DNA from: Liopterus haemorrhoidalis
Taxonomy: Eukaryota > Arthropoda > Insecta > Coleoptera > Dytiscidae
Direction: 5' to 3'
DNA length: 64,000 nucleotides
Assembly (NCBI GenBank): GCA_963971575.1
Contig: OZ020618.1
Location: 31,846,731 to 31,910,730 of the forward strand
Shown: one piece after another, positions 37,285 through 51,640 of the stretch
How the letters are laid out: each line of letters opens with the position of its first letter
Position numbering within the stretch: the first letter of the stretch is position 1
The notes under the pieces: model-generated
Seen by the model: only the letters and a program-made list of their open reading frames with translations
Database searches by the model: none
Told to the model about the DNA's origin: nothing
Translations under genes and position numbers: made by a program

Positions 37285-40200
37285 TTATGTACTTCTAAAA
37301 CATGTTGCGCTTAACCAGTTTTCAAGTAAAACGTGAATTTGGAAAATTCAACTATTTCGTTGCTATTTTCTGTCAAAAACATCATAATTCTTGGTCAGAA
37401 ACCAAAATTAGTGTTATGTACTTCTAAAACATGTTGCGCTTAACCAGTTTTCAAGTAATACTTGAATTTTGAAAATTCAACTATTTCTTTGCTATTTTCT
37501 GTCAATAATATCATAATTCTTGGTCAGAAACCAAAATTAGTGTTATGTACTTCTATAACATGTTGCGCTTAACCAGTTTTCAAGTAAAACTTGAATTTTG
37601 AAAATTCAACTATTTCTTTGCTATTTTCTGTCAATAATATCATAATTCTTGGTCAGAAACCAAAATTAGTGTTATGTACTTCTAAAACATGTTGCGCTTA
37701 ACCAGTTTTCAAGTAAAACGTGAATTTTGGAAAATTCAACTATTTCGTTGCTATTTTCTGTCAATAACATCATAATTCTTGGTCAGAAACCAAAATTAGT
37801 GTTATGTACTTCTAAAACATGTTGCGCTTAACCAGTTTTCAAGTAAAACTTGAATTTTGAAAATTCAACTATTTCTTCGCTATTTTCTGTCAATAATATC
37901 ATAATTCTTGGTCAGAAACCAAAATTAGTGTTATGTACTTCTAAAACATGTTGCGCTTAACCAGTTTTCAAGTAAAACTTGAATTTTGAAAATTCAACTA
38001 TTTCTTTGCTATTTTCTGTCAATAATATCATAATTCTTGGTCAGAAACCAAAATTAGTGTTATGTACTTCTATAACATGTTGCGCTTAACCAGTTTTCAA
38101 GTTAAACTTGAATTTTGAAAATTCAACTATTTCTTTGCTATTTTCTGTCAATAATATCATAATTCTTGGTCAGAAACCAAAATTAGTGTTATGTACTTCT
38201 TAAACATGTTGCGCTTAACCAGTTTTCAAGTAAAACGTGAATTTTGGAAAATTCAACTATTTCGTTGCTATTTTCTGTCAATAACATCATAATTCTTGGT
38301 CAGAAACCAAAATTAGTGTTATGTACTTCTAAAACATGTTGCGCTTAACCAGTTTTCAAGTAAAACTTGAATTTTGAAAATTCAACTATTTCTTTGCTAT
38401 TTTCTGTCAATAATATCATAATTCTTGGTCAGGAACCAAAATTAGTGTTATGTACTTCTAAAACATGTTGCGCTTAACCAGTTTTCAAGTAAAACTTGAA
38501 TTTTGAAAATTCAACTATTTCTTTGCTATTTTCTGTCAATAATATCATAATTCTTGGTCAGAAACCAAAATTAGTGTTATGTACTTCTAAAACATGTTGC
38601 GCTTAACCAGTTTTCAAGTTAAACTTGAATTTTGAAAATTCAACTATTTCTTTGCTATTTTCTGTCAATAACATCATAATTCTTGGTCTGAAACCAAAAT
38701 TAGTGTTATGTCCTTCTAAAACATGTTTCGCTTAACCAGTTTTCAGCTAAAACGTGAATTTTGAAAATTCAACTATTTCGTTGCTATTTTCTGTCAATAA
38801 CATCATAATTCTTGGTCAGAAACCAAAATTAGTGTTATGTATTTCTTAAACATGTTGCGCTTAACCAGTTTTCAAGTAAAACTTGAATTTTGAAAATTCA
38901 ACTATTTCTTTGCTATTTTCTGTCAATAATATCATAATTCTTGGTCAGAAACCAAAATTAGTGTTATGTACTTCTAAAACATGTTGCGCTTAACCAGTTT
39001 TCAAGTAAAACTTGAATTTTGAAAATTCAACTATTTCTTTGCTATTTTCTGTCAATAATATCATAATTCTTTGTCAGAAACCAAAATTAGTGTTATGTAC
39101 TTCCAAAACATGTTGCGCTTAACCAGTTTTCAAGTAAAACTTGAATTTTGAAAATTCAACTATTTCTTTGCTATTTTCTGTCAATAATATCATAATTCTT
39201 GGTCAGAAACCAAAATTAGTGTTATGTACTTCTAAAACATGTTGCGCTTAACCAGTTTTCAAGTAAAACTTGAATTTTGAAAATTCAACTATTTCTTTGC
39301 TATTTTCTGTCAATAATACCATAATTCTTGGTCAGAAACCAAAATTAGTGTTATGTACTTCTAAAACATGTTGCGCTTAACCAGTTTTGAAGTAAAACTT
39401 GAATTTTGAAAATTCAACTATTTCTTTGCTATTTTCTGTCAATAATATCATAATTCTTGGTCAGAAACCAAAATTAGTGTTATATACTTCTAAAACATGT
39501 TGCGCTTAACCAGTTTTCAAGTAAAACGTGAATTTGGAAAATTCAACTATTTCGTTGCTATTTTCTGTCAATAACATCATAATTCTTGGTCAGAAACCAA
39601 AATTAGTGTTATGTACTTCTAAAACATGTTGCGCTTAACCAGTTTTCAAGTAAAACTTGAATTTTGAAAATTCAACTATTTCTTTGCTATTTTCTGTCAA
39701 TAATATCATAATTCTTGGTCAGAAACCAAAATTAGTGTAATGTACTTCTATAACATGTTGCGCTTAACCAGTTTTCAAGTAAAACTTGAATTTTGAAAAT
39801 TCAACTATTTCTTTGCTATTTTCTGTCAATAATATCATAATTCTTGGTCTGAAACCAAAATTAGTGTTATGTCCTTCTAAAACATGTTGCGCTTAACCAG
39901 TTTTCAGCTAAAACATGAATTTTGAAAATTCAACTATTTCGTTGCTATTTTCTGTCAATAACATCATAATTCTTGGTCAGAAACCAAAATTAGTGTTATG
40001 TACTTCTAAAACATGTTGCGCTTAACCAGTTTTCAAGTAAAACTTGAATTTTGAAAATTCAACTATTTCTTTGCTATTTTCTGTCAATAATATCATAATT
40101 CTTGGTCAGAAACCAAAATTAGTGTTATGTACTTCTAAAACATGTTGCGCTTAACCAGTTTTCAAGTAAAACTTGAATTTTGAAAATTCAACTATTTCGT

Positions 40201-41284
40201 TGCTATTTTATTTCATTAACATCATTATTCTTGGTCAGAAACCAAAATTAGTGTTATGTTCTTCTAAAACATGTTGCGCTTAACCAGTTTTCAAGTAAAA
40301 CGTGAATTTGGAAAATTCAACTATTTCGTTGCTATTTTCTGTCAATAACATCATAATTCTTGGTCAGAAACCAAAATTAGTGTTATGTACTTCTAAAACA
40401 TGTTGCGCTTAACCAGTTTTCAAGTAAAACTTGAATTTTGAAAATTCAACTATTTCTTTGCTATTTTCTGTCAATAATATCAAAATTCTTGGTCAGAAAC
40501 CAAAATTAGTGTTATGTACTTCTATAACATGTTGCGCTTAACCAGTTTTCAAGTTAAACTTGAATTTTGAAAATTCAACTATTTCTTTGCTATTTTCTGT
40601 CAATAATATCATAATTCTTGGTCAGAAACCAAAATTAGTGTTATGTACTTCTAAAACATGTTGCGCTTAACCAGTTTTCAAGTAAAACGTGAATTTTGGA
40701 AAATTCAACTATTTCGTTGCTATTTTCTGTCAATAACATCATAATTCTTGGTCAGAAACCAAAATTAGTGTTATGTACTTTAAAACATGTTGCGCTTAAC
40801 CAGTTTTCAAGTAAAACTTGAATTTTGAAAATTCAACTATTTCTTTGCTATTTTCTGTCAATAATATCATAATTCTTGGTCAGAAACCAAAATTAGTGTT
40901 ATGTACTTCTAAAACATGTTGCGCTTAACCGGTTTTCAAGTAAAACTTGAATTTTGAAAATTCAACTATTTCTTTGCTATTTTCTGTCAATAATATCATA
41001 ATTCTTGGTCAGAAACCAAAATTAGTGTTATGTACTTCTAAAACATGTTGCGCTTAACCAGTTTTCAAGTTAAACTTGAATTTTGAAAATTCAACTATTT
41101 CTTTGCTATTTTCTGTCAATAACATCATAATTCTTGGTCTGAAACCAAAATTAGTGTTATGTCCTTCTAAAACATGTTGCGCTTAACCAGTTTTCAGCTA
41201 AAACGTGAATTTTGAAAATTCAACTATTTCGTTGCTATTTTCTGTCAATAACATCATAATTCTTGGTCAGAAACCAAAATTAGT

Positions 41285-43095
41285 GTTATGTACTTCTAAA
41301 ACATGTTGCGCTTAACCAGTTTTCAAGTAAAACTTGAATTTGGAAAATTCAACTATTTCTTTGCTATTTTCTGTCAATAATATCATAATTCTTGGTCAGA
41401 AACCAAAATTAGTGTTATGTACTTCTAAAACATGTTGCCCTTAACCAGTTTTCAAGTAAAACTTGAATTTTGAAAATTCAACTATTTCTTTGCTATTTTC
41501 TGTCAATAATATCATAATTCTTGGTCAGAAACCAAAATTAGTGTTATGTACTTCTAAAACATGTTGCGCTTAACCAGTTTTCAAGTAAAACTTGAATTTT
41601 GAAAATTCAACTATTTCTTTGCTATTTTCTGTCAATAATATCATAATTCTTGGTCAGAAACCAAAATTAGTGTTATGTACTTCCAAAACATGTTGCGCTT
41701 AACCAGTTTTCAAGTAAAACTTGAATTTTGAAAATTCAACTATTTCTTTGCTATTTTCTGTCAATAATATCATAATTCTTGGTCAGAAACCAAAATTTGT
41801 GTTATGTACTTCTAAAACATGTTGCGCTTAACCAGTTTTCAAGTAAAACTTGAATTTTGAAAATTCAACTATTTCTTTGCTATTTTCTGTCAATAATACC
41901 ATAATTCTTGGTCAGAAACCAAAATTAGTGTTATGTACTTCTAAAACATGTTGCGCTTAACCAGTTTTGAAGTAAAACTTGAATTTTGAAAATTCAACTA
42001 TTTCTTTGCTATTTTCTGTCAATAATATCATAATTCTTGGTCAGAAACCAAAATTAGTGTTATATACTTCTAAAACATGTTGCGCTTAACCAGTTTTCAA
42101 GTAAAACGTGAATTTGGAAAATTCAACTATTTCGTTGCTATTTTCTGTCAATAACATCATAATTCTTGGTCAGAAACCAAAATTAGTGTTATGTACTTCT
42201 AAAACATGTTGCGCTTAACCAGTTTTCAAGTAAAACTTGAATTTGGAAAATTCAACTATTTCTTTGCTATTTTCTGTCAATAATATCATAATTCTTGGTC
42301 AGAAACCAAAATTAGTGTTATGTACTTCTAAAACATGTTGCCCTTAACCAGTTTTCAAGTAAAACTTGAATTTTGAAAATTCAACTATTTCTTTGCTATT
42401 TTCTGTCAATAATATCATAATTCTTGGTCAGAAACCAAAATTAGTGTTATGTACTTCTAAAACATGTTGCGCTTAACCAGTTTTCAAGTAAAACTTGAAT
42501 TTTGAAAATTCAACTATTTCTTTGCTATTTTCTGTCAATAATATCATAATTCTTGGTCAGAAACCAAAATTAGTGTTATGTACTTCCAAAACATGTTGCG
42601 CTTAACCAGTTTTCAAGTAAAACTTGAATTTTGAAAATTCAACTATTTCTTTGCTATTTTCTGTCAATAATATCATAATTCTTGGTCAGAAACCAAAATT
42701 TGTGTTATGTACTTCTAAAACATGTTGCGCTTAACCAGTTTTCAAGTAAAACTTGAATTTTGAAAATTCAACTATTTCTTTGCTATTTTCTGTCAATAAT
42801 ACCATAATTCTTGGTCAGAAACCAAAATTAGTGTTATGTACTTCTAAAACATGTTGCGCTTAACCAGTTTTGAAGTAAAACTTGAATTTTGAAAATTCAA
42901 CTATTTCTTTGCTATTTTCTGTCAATAATATCATAATTCTTGGTCAGAAACCAAAATTAGTGTTATATACTTCTAAAACATGTTGCGCTTAACCAGTTTT
43001 CAAGTAAAACGTGAATTTGGAAAATTCAACTATTTCGTTGCTATTTTCTGTCAATAACATCATAATTCTTGGTCAGAAACCAAAATTAGTGTTAT
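41285..43095 (+). repeat. Tandem seven-monomer duplication, offset 903 bp
   Basis: tgttgccc occurs with its ccc at 41438 and 42341, aaaatttgtg at about 41795 and 42698, D at 41969 and 42872, and cttccaaaac at about 41682 and 42585, each 903 bp apart (7 x 129). The head-to-tail copies look nearly identical. A class B monomer closes each. Edges are given to about one monomer. Confidence 0.8.
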
Positions 43096-45429
43096 GTACT
43101 TCTAAAACATGTTGCGCTTAACCAGTTTTCAAGTAAAACTTGAATTTTGAAAATTCAACTATTTCTTTGCTATTTTCTGTCAATAATATCATAATTCTTG
43201 GTCAGAAACCAAAATTAGTGTAATGTACTTCTATAACATGTTGCGCTTAACCAGTTTTCAAGTAAAACTTGAATTTTGAAAATTCAACTATTTCTTTGCT
43301 ATTTTCTGTCAATAATATCATAATTCTTGGTCTGAAACCAAAATTAGTGTTATGTCCTTCTAAAACATGTTGCGCTTAACCAGTTTTCAGCTAAAACATG
43401 AATTTTGAAAATTCAACTATTTCGTTGCTATTTTCTGTCAATAACATCATAAATCTTGGTCAGAAACCAAAATTAGTGTTATGTACTTCTAAAACATGTT
43501 GCGCTTAACCGGTTTTCAAGTAAAACTTGAATTTTGAAAATTCAACTATTTCTTTGCTATTTTCTGTCAATAATATCATAATTCTTGGTCAGAAACCAAA
43601 ATTAGTGTTATGTACTTCTAAAACATGTTGCGCTTAACCAGTTTTCAAGTTAAACTTGAATTTTGAAAATTCAACTATTTCTTTGCTATTTTCTGTCAAT
43701 AACATCATAATTCTTGGTCTGAAACCAAAATTAGTGTTATGTCCTTCTAAAACATGTTGCGCTTAACCAGTTTTCAAGTAAAACTTGAATTTTGAAAATT
43801 CAACTATTTCGTTGCTATTTTATTTCATTAACATCATTATTCTTGGTCAGAAACCAAAATTAGTGTTATGTACTTCTAAAACATGTTGCGCTTAACCAGT
43901 TTTCAAGTAAAACTTGAATTTTGAAAATTCAACTATTTCTTTGCTATTTTCTGTCAATAATATCATAATTCTTGGTCAGAAACCAAAATTAGTGTAATGT
44001 ACTTCTATAACATGTTGCGCTTAACCAGTTTTCAAGTAAAACTTGAATTTTGAAAATTCAACTATTTCTTTGCTATTTTCTGTCAATAATATCATAATTC
44101 TTGGTCTGAAACCAAAATTAGTGTTATGTCCTTCTAAAACATGTTGCGCTTAACCAGTTTTCAGCTAAAACATGAATTTTGAAAATTCAACTATTTCGTT
44201 GCTATTTTCTGTCAATAACATCATAATTCTTGGTCAGAAACCAAAATTAGTGTTATGTACTTCTAAAACATGTTGCGCTTAACCAGTTTTCAAGTAAAAC
44301 TTGAATTTTGAAAATTCAACTATTTCTTTGCTATTTTCTGTCAATAATATCATAATTCTTGGTCAGAAACCAAAATTAGTGTTATGTACTTCTAAAACAT
44401 GTTGCGCTTAACCAGTTTTCAAGTAAAACTTGAATTTTGAAAATTCAACTATTTCGTTGCTATTTTATTTCATTAACATCATTATTCTTGGTCAGAAACC
44501 AAAATTAGTGTTATGTACTTCTAAAACATGTTGCGCTTAACCAGTTTTCAAGTAAAACGTGAATTTGGAAAATTCAACTATTTCGTTGCTATTTTCTGTC
44601 AATAACATCATAATTCTTGGTCAGAAACCAAAATTAGTGTTATGTACTTCTAAAACATGTTGCGCTTAACCAGTTTTCAAGTATAACTTGAATTTTGAAA
44701 ATATAACTATTTCTTTGCTATTTTCTGTCAATAATATCAAAATTCTTGGTCAGAAACCAAAATTAGTGTTATGTACTTCTATAACATGTTGCGCTTAACC
44801 AGTTTTCAAGTTAAACTTGAATTTTGAAAATTCAACTATTTCTTTGCTATTTTCTGTCAATAATATCATAATTCTTGGTCAGAAACCAAAATTAGTGTTA
44901 TGTACTTCTAAAACATGTTGCGCTTAACCAGTTTTCAAGTAAAACGTGAATTTTGGAAAATTCAACTATTTCGTTGCTATTTTCTGTCAATAACATCATA
45001 ATTCTTGGTCAGAAACCAAAATTAGTGTTATGTACTTTAAAACATGTTGCGCTTAACCAGTTTTCAAGTAAAACTTGAATTTTGAAAATTCAACTATTTC
45101 TTTGCTATTTTCTGTCAATAATATCATAATTCTTGGTCAGAAACCAAAATTAGTGTTATGTACTTCTAAAACATGTTGCGCTTAACCGGTTTTCAAGTAA
45201 AACTTGAATTTTGAAAATTCAACTATTTCTTTGCTATTTTCTGTCACTAATATCATAATTCTTGGTCAGAAACCAAAATTAGTGTTATGTACTTCTAAAA
45301 CATGTTGCGCTTAACCAGTTTTCAAGTTAAACTTGAATTTTGAAAATTCAACTATTTCTTTGCTATTTTCTGTCAATAACATCATAATTCTTGGTCTGAA
45401 ACCAAAATTAGTGTTATGTCCTTCTAAAA

Positions 45430-47500
45430 CATGTTGCGCTTAACCAGTTTTCAAGTAAAACTTGAATTTGGAAAATTCAACTATTTCTTTGCTATTTTCT
45501 GTCAATAATATCATAATTCTTGGTCAGAAACCAAAATTAGTGTTATGTACTTCTGAAACATGTTGCGCTTAACCAGTTTTCAAGTAAAACTTGAATTTTG
45601 AAAATTCAACTATTTCTTTGCTATTTTCTGTCAATAATATCATAATTCTTGGTCAGAAACCAAAATTAGTGTTATGTACTTCTAAAACATGTTGCGCTTA
45701 ACCAGTTTTCAAGTAAAACTTGAATTTTGAAAATTCAACTATTTCTTTGCTATTTTCTGTCAATAATACCATAATTCTTGGTCAGAAACCAAAATTAGTG
45801 TTATGTACTTCTAAAACATGTTGCGCTTAACCAGTTTTCAAGTAAAACGTGAATTTTGAAAATTCAACTATTTCTTTGCTATTTTCTGTCAATAATATCA
45901 TAATTCTTGGTCAGAAACCAAAATTAGTGTTATGTACTTCTAAAACATGTTGCGCTTAACCAGTTTTCAAGTAAAACGTGAATTTGGAAAATTCAACTAT
46001 TTCGTTGCTATTTTCTGTCAAAAACATCATAATTCTTGGTCAGAAACCAAAATTAGTGTTATGTTTTTCTAAAACATGTTGCGCTTAACCAGTTTTCAAG
46101 TAAAACTTGAATTTTGAAAATTCAACTATTTCTTTGCTATTTTCTGTCAATAATATCATAATTCTTGGTCAGAAACCAAAATTAGTGTAATGTACTTCTA
46201 TAACATGTTGCGCTTAACCAGTTTTCAAGTAAAACTTGAATTTTGAAAATTCAATTATTTCTTTGCTATTTTCTGTCAATAATATCATAATTCTTGGTCT
46301 GAAACCAAAATTAGTGTTATGTCCTTCTAAAACATGTTGCGCTTAACCAGTTTTCAGCTAAAACGTGAATTTTGAAAATTCAACTATTTCGTTGCTATTT
46401 TCTGTCAATAACATCATAATTCTTGGTCAGAAACCAAAATTAGTGTTATGTACTTCTAAAACATGTTGCGCTTAACCAGTTTTCAAGTAAAACTTGAATT
46501 TGGAAAATTCAACTATTTCTTTGCTATTTTCTGTCAATAATATCATAATTCTTGGTCAGAAACCAAAATTAGTGTTATGTACTTCTGAAACATGTTGCGC
46601 TTAACCAGTTTTCAAGTAAAACTTGAATTTTGAAAATTCAACTATTTCTTTGCTATTTTCTGTCAATAATATCATAATTCTTGGTCAGAAACCAAAATTA
46701 GTGTTATGTACTTCTAAAACATGTTGCGCTTAACCAGTTTTCAAGTAAAACTTGAATTTTGAAAATTCAACTATTTCTTTGCTATTTTCTGTCAATAATA
46801 CCATAATTCTTGGTCAGAAACCAAAATTAGTGTTATGTACTTCTAAAACATGTTGCGCTTAACCAGTTTTCAAGTAAAACGTGAATTTTGAAAATTCAAC
46901 TATTTCTTTGCTATTTTCTGTCAATAATATCATAATTCTTGGTCAGAAACCAAAATTAGTGTTATGTACTTCTAAAACATGTTGCGCTTAACCAGTTTTC
47001 AAGTAAAACGTGAATTTGGAAAATTCAACTATTTCGTTGCTATTTTCTGTCAAAAACATCATAATTCTTGGTCAGAAACCAAAATTAGTGTTATGTTTTT
47101 CTAAAACATGTTGCGCTTAACCAGTTTTCAAGTAAAACTTGAATTTTGAAAATTCAACTATTTCTTTGCTATTTTCTGTCAATAATATCATAATTCTTGG
47201 TCAGAAACCAAAATTAGTGTAATGTACTTCTATAACATGTTGCGCTTAACCAGTTTTCAAGTAAAACTTGAATTTTGAAAATTCAACTATTTCTTTGCTA
47301 TTTTCTGTCAATAATATCATAATTCTTGGTCAGAAACCAAAATTAGTGTTATGTACTTCTAAAACATGTTGCGCTTAACCAGTTTTCAAGTAAAACGTGA
47401 ATTTTGGAAAATTCAACTATTTCGTTGCTATTTTCTGTCAATAACATCATAATTCTTGGTCAGAAACCAAAATTAGTGTTATGTACTTCTAAAACATGTT
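45430..47500 (+). repeat. Tandem eight-monomer duplication, offset 1032 bp
   Basis: acttctgaaac occurs with its g at 45555 and 46587, and tgtttttctaaaac and tcaaaaacatc recur at the same spacing (tgttttt near 46,062 and 47,094). The offset is exactly 8 x 129. Part of the unit is seen a third time in the 53-54 kb copy (g at 53424). Hybrid monomers with cgtgaattttgaaaa followed by class A ttctttg (near 45,846, 46,878 and 53,715) belong to this unit. Confidence 0.78.
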
Positions 47501-48890
47501 GCGCTTAACCAGTTTTCAAGTAAAACTTGAATTTTGAAAATTCAACTATTTCTTTGCTATTTTCTGTCAATAATATCATAATTCTTGGTCAGAAACCAAA
47601 ATTAGTGTTATGTACTTCTAAAACATGTTGCGCTTAACCAGTTTTCAAGTAAAACGTGAATTTTGGAAAATTCAACTATTTCGTTGCTATTTTCTGTCAA
47701 TAACATCATAATTCTTGGTCAGAAACCAAAATTAGTGTAATGTACTTCTATAACATGTTGCGCTTAACCAGTTTTCAAGTAAAACTTGAATTTTGAAAAT
47801 TCAACTATTTCTTTGCTATTTTCTGTCAATAATATCATAATTCTTGGTCAGAAACCAAAATTAGTGTTTTGTACTTCTAAAACATGTTGCGCTTAACCAG
47901 TTTTCAAGTAAAACGTGAATTTTGGAAAATTCAACTATTTCGTTGCTATTTTCTGTCAATAACATCATAATTCTTGGTCAGAAACCAAAATTAGTGTTAT
48001 GTACTTCTAAAACATGTTGCGCTTAACCAGTTTTCAAGTAAAACTTGAATTTTGAAAATTCAACTATTTCTTTGCTATTTTCTGTCAATAATATCATAAT
48101 TCTTGGTCAGAAACCAAAATTAGTGTTATGTTCTTCTAAAACATGTTGCGCTTAACCAGTTTTCAAGTAAAACTTGAATTTTGAAAATTCAACTATTTCT
48201 TTGCTATTTTCTGTCAATAACATCATAATTCTTGGTCAGAAACCAAAATTAGTGTTATGTACTTCTAAAACATGTTGCGCTTAACCAGTTTTCAAGTAAA
48301 ACGTGAATTTGGAAAATTCAACTATTTCGTTGCTATTTTTTGTCAATAACATCATAATTCTTGGTCAGAAACCAAAATTAGTGTTATGTACTTCTAAAAC
48401 ATGTTGCGCTTAACCAGTTTTCAAGTAAAACTTGAATTTTGAAAATTCAATATTTCTTTGTTATTTTCTATCAATGACATCATAATTCTTGGTCAGAAAC
48501 CAAAATTAGTGTTATGTACTTCTAAAACATGTTGCGCTTAGCCAGTTATCAAGTTAAACGTGAATTTGGAAAATTCAACTATTTCGTTACTATTTTCTGT
48601 CAATAACATCATAATTCTTGGTCTGAAACCAAAATTAGTGTTATGTACTTCTAAAACATGTTGCGCTTAACCAGTTTTCAGCTAAAACGTGAATTTTGAA
48701 AATTCAACTATTTCGTTGCTGTTTTCTGTCAATAACATCATAATTCTTGGTCAGAAACCAAAATTAGTGTTATGTACTTCTAAAACATGTTGCGCTTAAC
48801 CAGTTTTCAAGTAAAACTTGAATTTTGAAAGTTCAACTATTTCTTTGCTATTTTCTGTCAATAATACCATAATTCTTGGTCAGAAACCAA
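46460..48890 (+). repeat. Block recopied at about 53,297-55,597
   Basis: The offset is 6837 bp at the left (acttctgaaac 46587/53424; tgttttt 47094/53931) and 6707 bp at the right (128-bp monomer near 48,451/55,158; agttatcaag near 48,545/55,252; gctgttttctg near 48,719/55,426). The 130-bp difference is one 130-bp class B monomer. It is present after tgttttgtac near 47,870 and missing after the same motif near 54,707, a clean single-monomer deletion or insertion in phase. Confidence 0.78.
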
Positions 48891-51640
48891 AATTAGTGTT
48901 ATGTACTTCTAAAACATGTTGCGCTTAACCAGTTTTCAAGTAAAATTTGAATTTTGAAAATTCAACTATTTCTTTGCAATTTTCTGTCAATAATATCATA
49001 ATTCTTGGTCAGAAACCAAAATTAGTGTTATGTACTTCTAAAACATGTTGCGCTTAACCAGTTTTCAAGTAAAACGTGAATTTGGAAAATTCAACTATTT
49101 CGTTGCTATTTTCTGTCAATAACATCATAATTTTTGGTCTGAAACCAAAATTAGTGTTATGTACTTCTAAAACATGTTGCGCTTAACCAGTTTTCAGCTA
49201 AAACGTGAACTTTGAAAATTCAACTATTTCGTTGCTATTTTCTGTCAATAACATCATAATTCTTGGTCAGAAACCAAAATTAGTGTTATGTACTTCTAAA
49301 ACATGTTGCGCTTAACCAGTTTTCAAGTAAAACTTGAATTTTGAAAATTCAACTATTTCTTTGCTATTTTCTGTCAATAATACCATTATTCTTGGTCAGA
49401 AACCAAAATTAGTGTTATGTACTTCTAAAACATGTTGCGCTTAACCAGTTTTCAAGTAAAACTTGAATTTTGAAAATTCAACTATTTCTTTGCTATTTTC
49501 TGTCAATAATATCATAATTCTTGGTCAGAAACCAAAATTAGTGTTATGTACTTCTAAAACATGTTGCGCTTAACCAGTTTTCAAGTAAAACTTGAATTTT
49601 GAAAATTCAATTATTTCTTTGCTATTTTCTGTCAATAATATCATAATTCTTGGTCAGAAACCAAAATTAGTGTTATGTACTTCTAAAACATGTTGCGCTT
49701 AACCAGTTTTCAAGTAAAACTTGAATTTTGATAATTCAACTATTTCTTTGCTATTTTCTGTCAATAATACCATAATTCTTGGTCAGAAACCAAAATTAGT
49801 GTTATGTACTTCTAAAACATGTTGCGCTTAACCAGTTTTCAAGTAAAACTTGAATTTTGAAAATTCAACTATTTCTTTGCTATTTTCTGTCAATAACATC
49901 ATAATTCTTGGTCAGAAACCAAAATTAGTGTTATGTACTTCTAAAACATGTTGCGCTTAACCAGTTTTCAAGTAAAACGTGAATTTGGAAAATTCAACTA
50001 TTTCGTTGCTATTTTTTGTCAATAACATCATAATTCTTGGTCAGAAACCAAAATTAGTGTTATGTACTTCTAAAACATGTTGCGCTTAACCAGTTTTCAA
50101 GTAAAACTTGAATTTTGAAAATTCAATATTTCTTTGTTATTTTCTATCAATAACATCATAATTCTTGGTCAGAAACCAAAATTAGTGTTATGTACTTCTA
50201 AAACATGTTGCGCTTAGCCAGTTTTCAAGTTAAACGTGAATTTGGAAAATTCAACTATTTCGTTACTATTTTCTGTCAATAACATCATAATTCTTGGTCT
50301 GAAACCAAAATTAGTGTTATGTACTTCTAAAACATGTTGCGCTTAACCAGTTTTCAGCTAAAACGTGAATTTTGAAAATTCAACTATTTCGTTGCTATTT
50401 TCTGTCAATAACATCATAATTCTTGGTCAGAAACCAAAATTAGTGTTATGTACTTCTAAAACATGTTGCGCTTAACCAGTTTTCAAGTAAAACTTGAATT
50501 TTGAAAGTTCAACTATTTCTTTGCTATTTTCTGTCAATAATACCATAATTCTTGGTCAGAAACCAAAATTAGTGTTATGTACTTCTAAAACATGTTGCGC
50601 TTAACCAGTTTTCAAGTAAAATTTGAATTTTGAAAATTCAACTATTTCTTTGCAATTTTCTGTCAATAATATCATAATTCTTGGTCAGAAACCAAAATTA
50701 GTGTTATGTACTTCTAAAACATGTTGCGCTTAACCAGTTTTCAAGTAAAACGTGAATTTGGAAAATTCAACTATTTCGTTGCTATTTTCTGTCAATAACA
50801 TCATAATTTTTGGTCTGAAACCAAAATTAGTGTTATGTACTTCTAAAACATGTTGCGCTTAACCAGTTTTCAGCTAAAACGTGAATTTTGAAAATTCAAC
50901 TATTTCGTTGCTATTTTCTGTCAATAACATCATAATTCTTGGTCAGAAACCAAAATTAGTGTTATGTACTTCTAAAACATGTTGCGCTTAACCAGTTTTC
51001 AAGTAAAACTTGAATTTTGAAAATTCAACTATTTCTTTGCTATTTTCTGTCAATAATACCATTATTCTTGGTCAGAAACCAAAATTAGTGTTATGTACTT
51101 CTAAAACATGTTGCGCTTAACCAGTTTTCAAGTAAAACTTGAATTTTGAAAATTCAACTATTTCTTTGCTATTTTCTGTCAATAATATCATAATTCTTGG
51201 TCAGAAACCAAAATTAGTGTTATGTACTTCTAAAACATGTTGCGCTTAACCAGTTTTCAAGTAAAACTTGAATTTTGAAAATTCAACTATTTCTTTGCTA
51301 TTTTCTGTCAATAATATCATAATTCTTGGTCAGAAACCAAAATTAGTGTTATGTACTTCTAAAACATGTTGCGCTTAACCAGTTTTCAAGTAAAACTTGA
51401 ATTTTGAAAATTCAACTATTTCTTTGCTATTTTCTGTCAATAATAACATAATTCTTGGTCAGAAACCAAAATTAGTGTTATGTACTTCTAAAACATGTTG
51501 CGCTTAACCAGTTTTCCAGTAAAATTTGAATTTTGAAAATTCAACTATTTCTTTGCTATTTTCTGTCAATAATATCATAATTCTTGGTCAGAAACCAAAA
51601 TTAGTGTTATGTACTTCTAAAACATGTTGCGCTTAACCAG
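48280..51640 (+). repeat. Tandem 13-monomer duplication, offset 1676 bp
   Basis: Markers 1676 bp apart include the T6 class B monomer (tgct 48331/50007), tgaaagttc (gttc 48831/50507), tttgcaattttc (near 48,975/50,651), taatttttggtct (near 49,131/50,807) and taccattattc (49381/51057). The offset is 13 x 129 minus 1, the minus from the 128-bp monomer in each unit. Edges are approximate. Confidence 0.75.
48402..48529 (+). repeat. 128-bp monomer with attcaatatttc deletion (first of four)
   Basis: It has lost one base after the palindrome (attcaatatttc for attcaactatttc) and reads ttgttattttctatcaat. Copies recur with tatttc at 48451, 50127, 52448 and 55158. Each is preceded by a class B monomer with a T6 run (tattttttgtc) and followed by cttagccag, gttaaacgtg, ttcgttac and then class C. 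This module marks the last 7 kb of Domain I. Only the first copy reads tcaatgacat. Confidence 0.8.
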
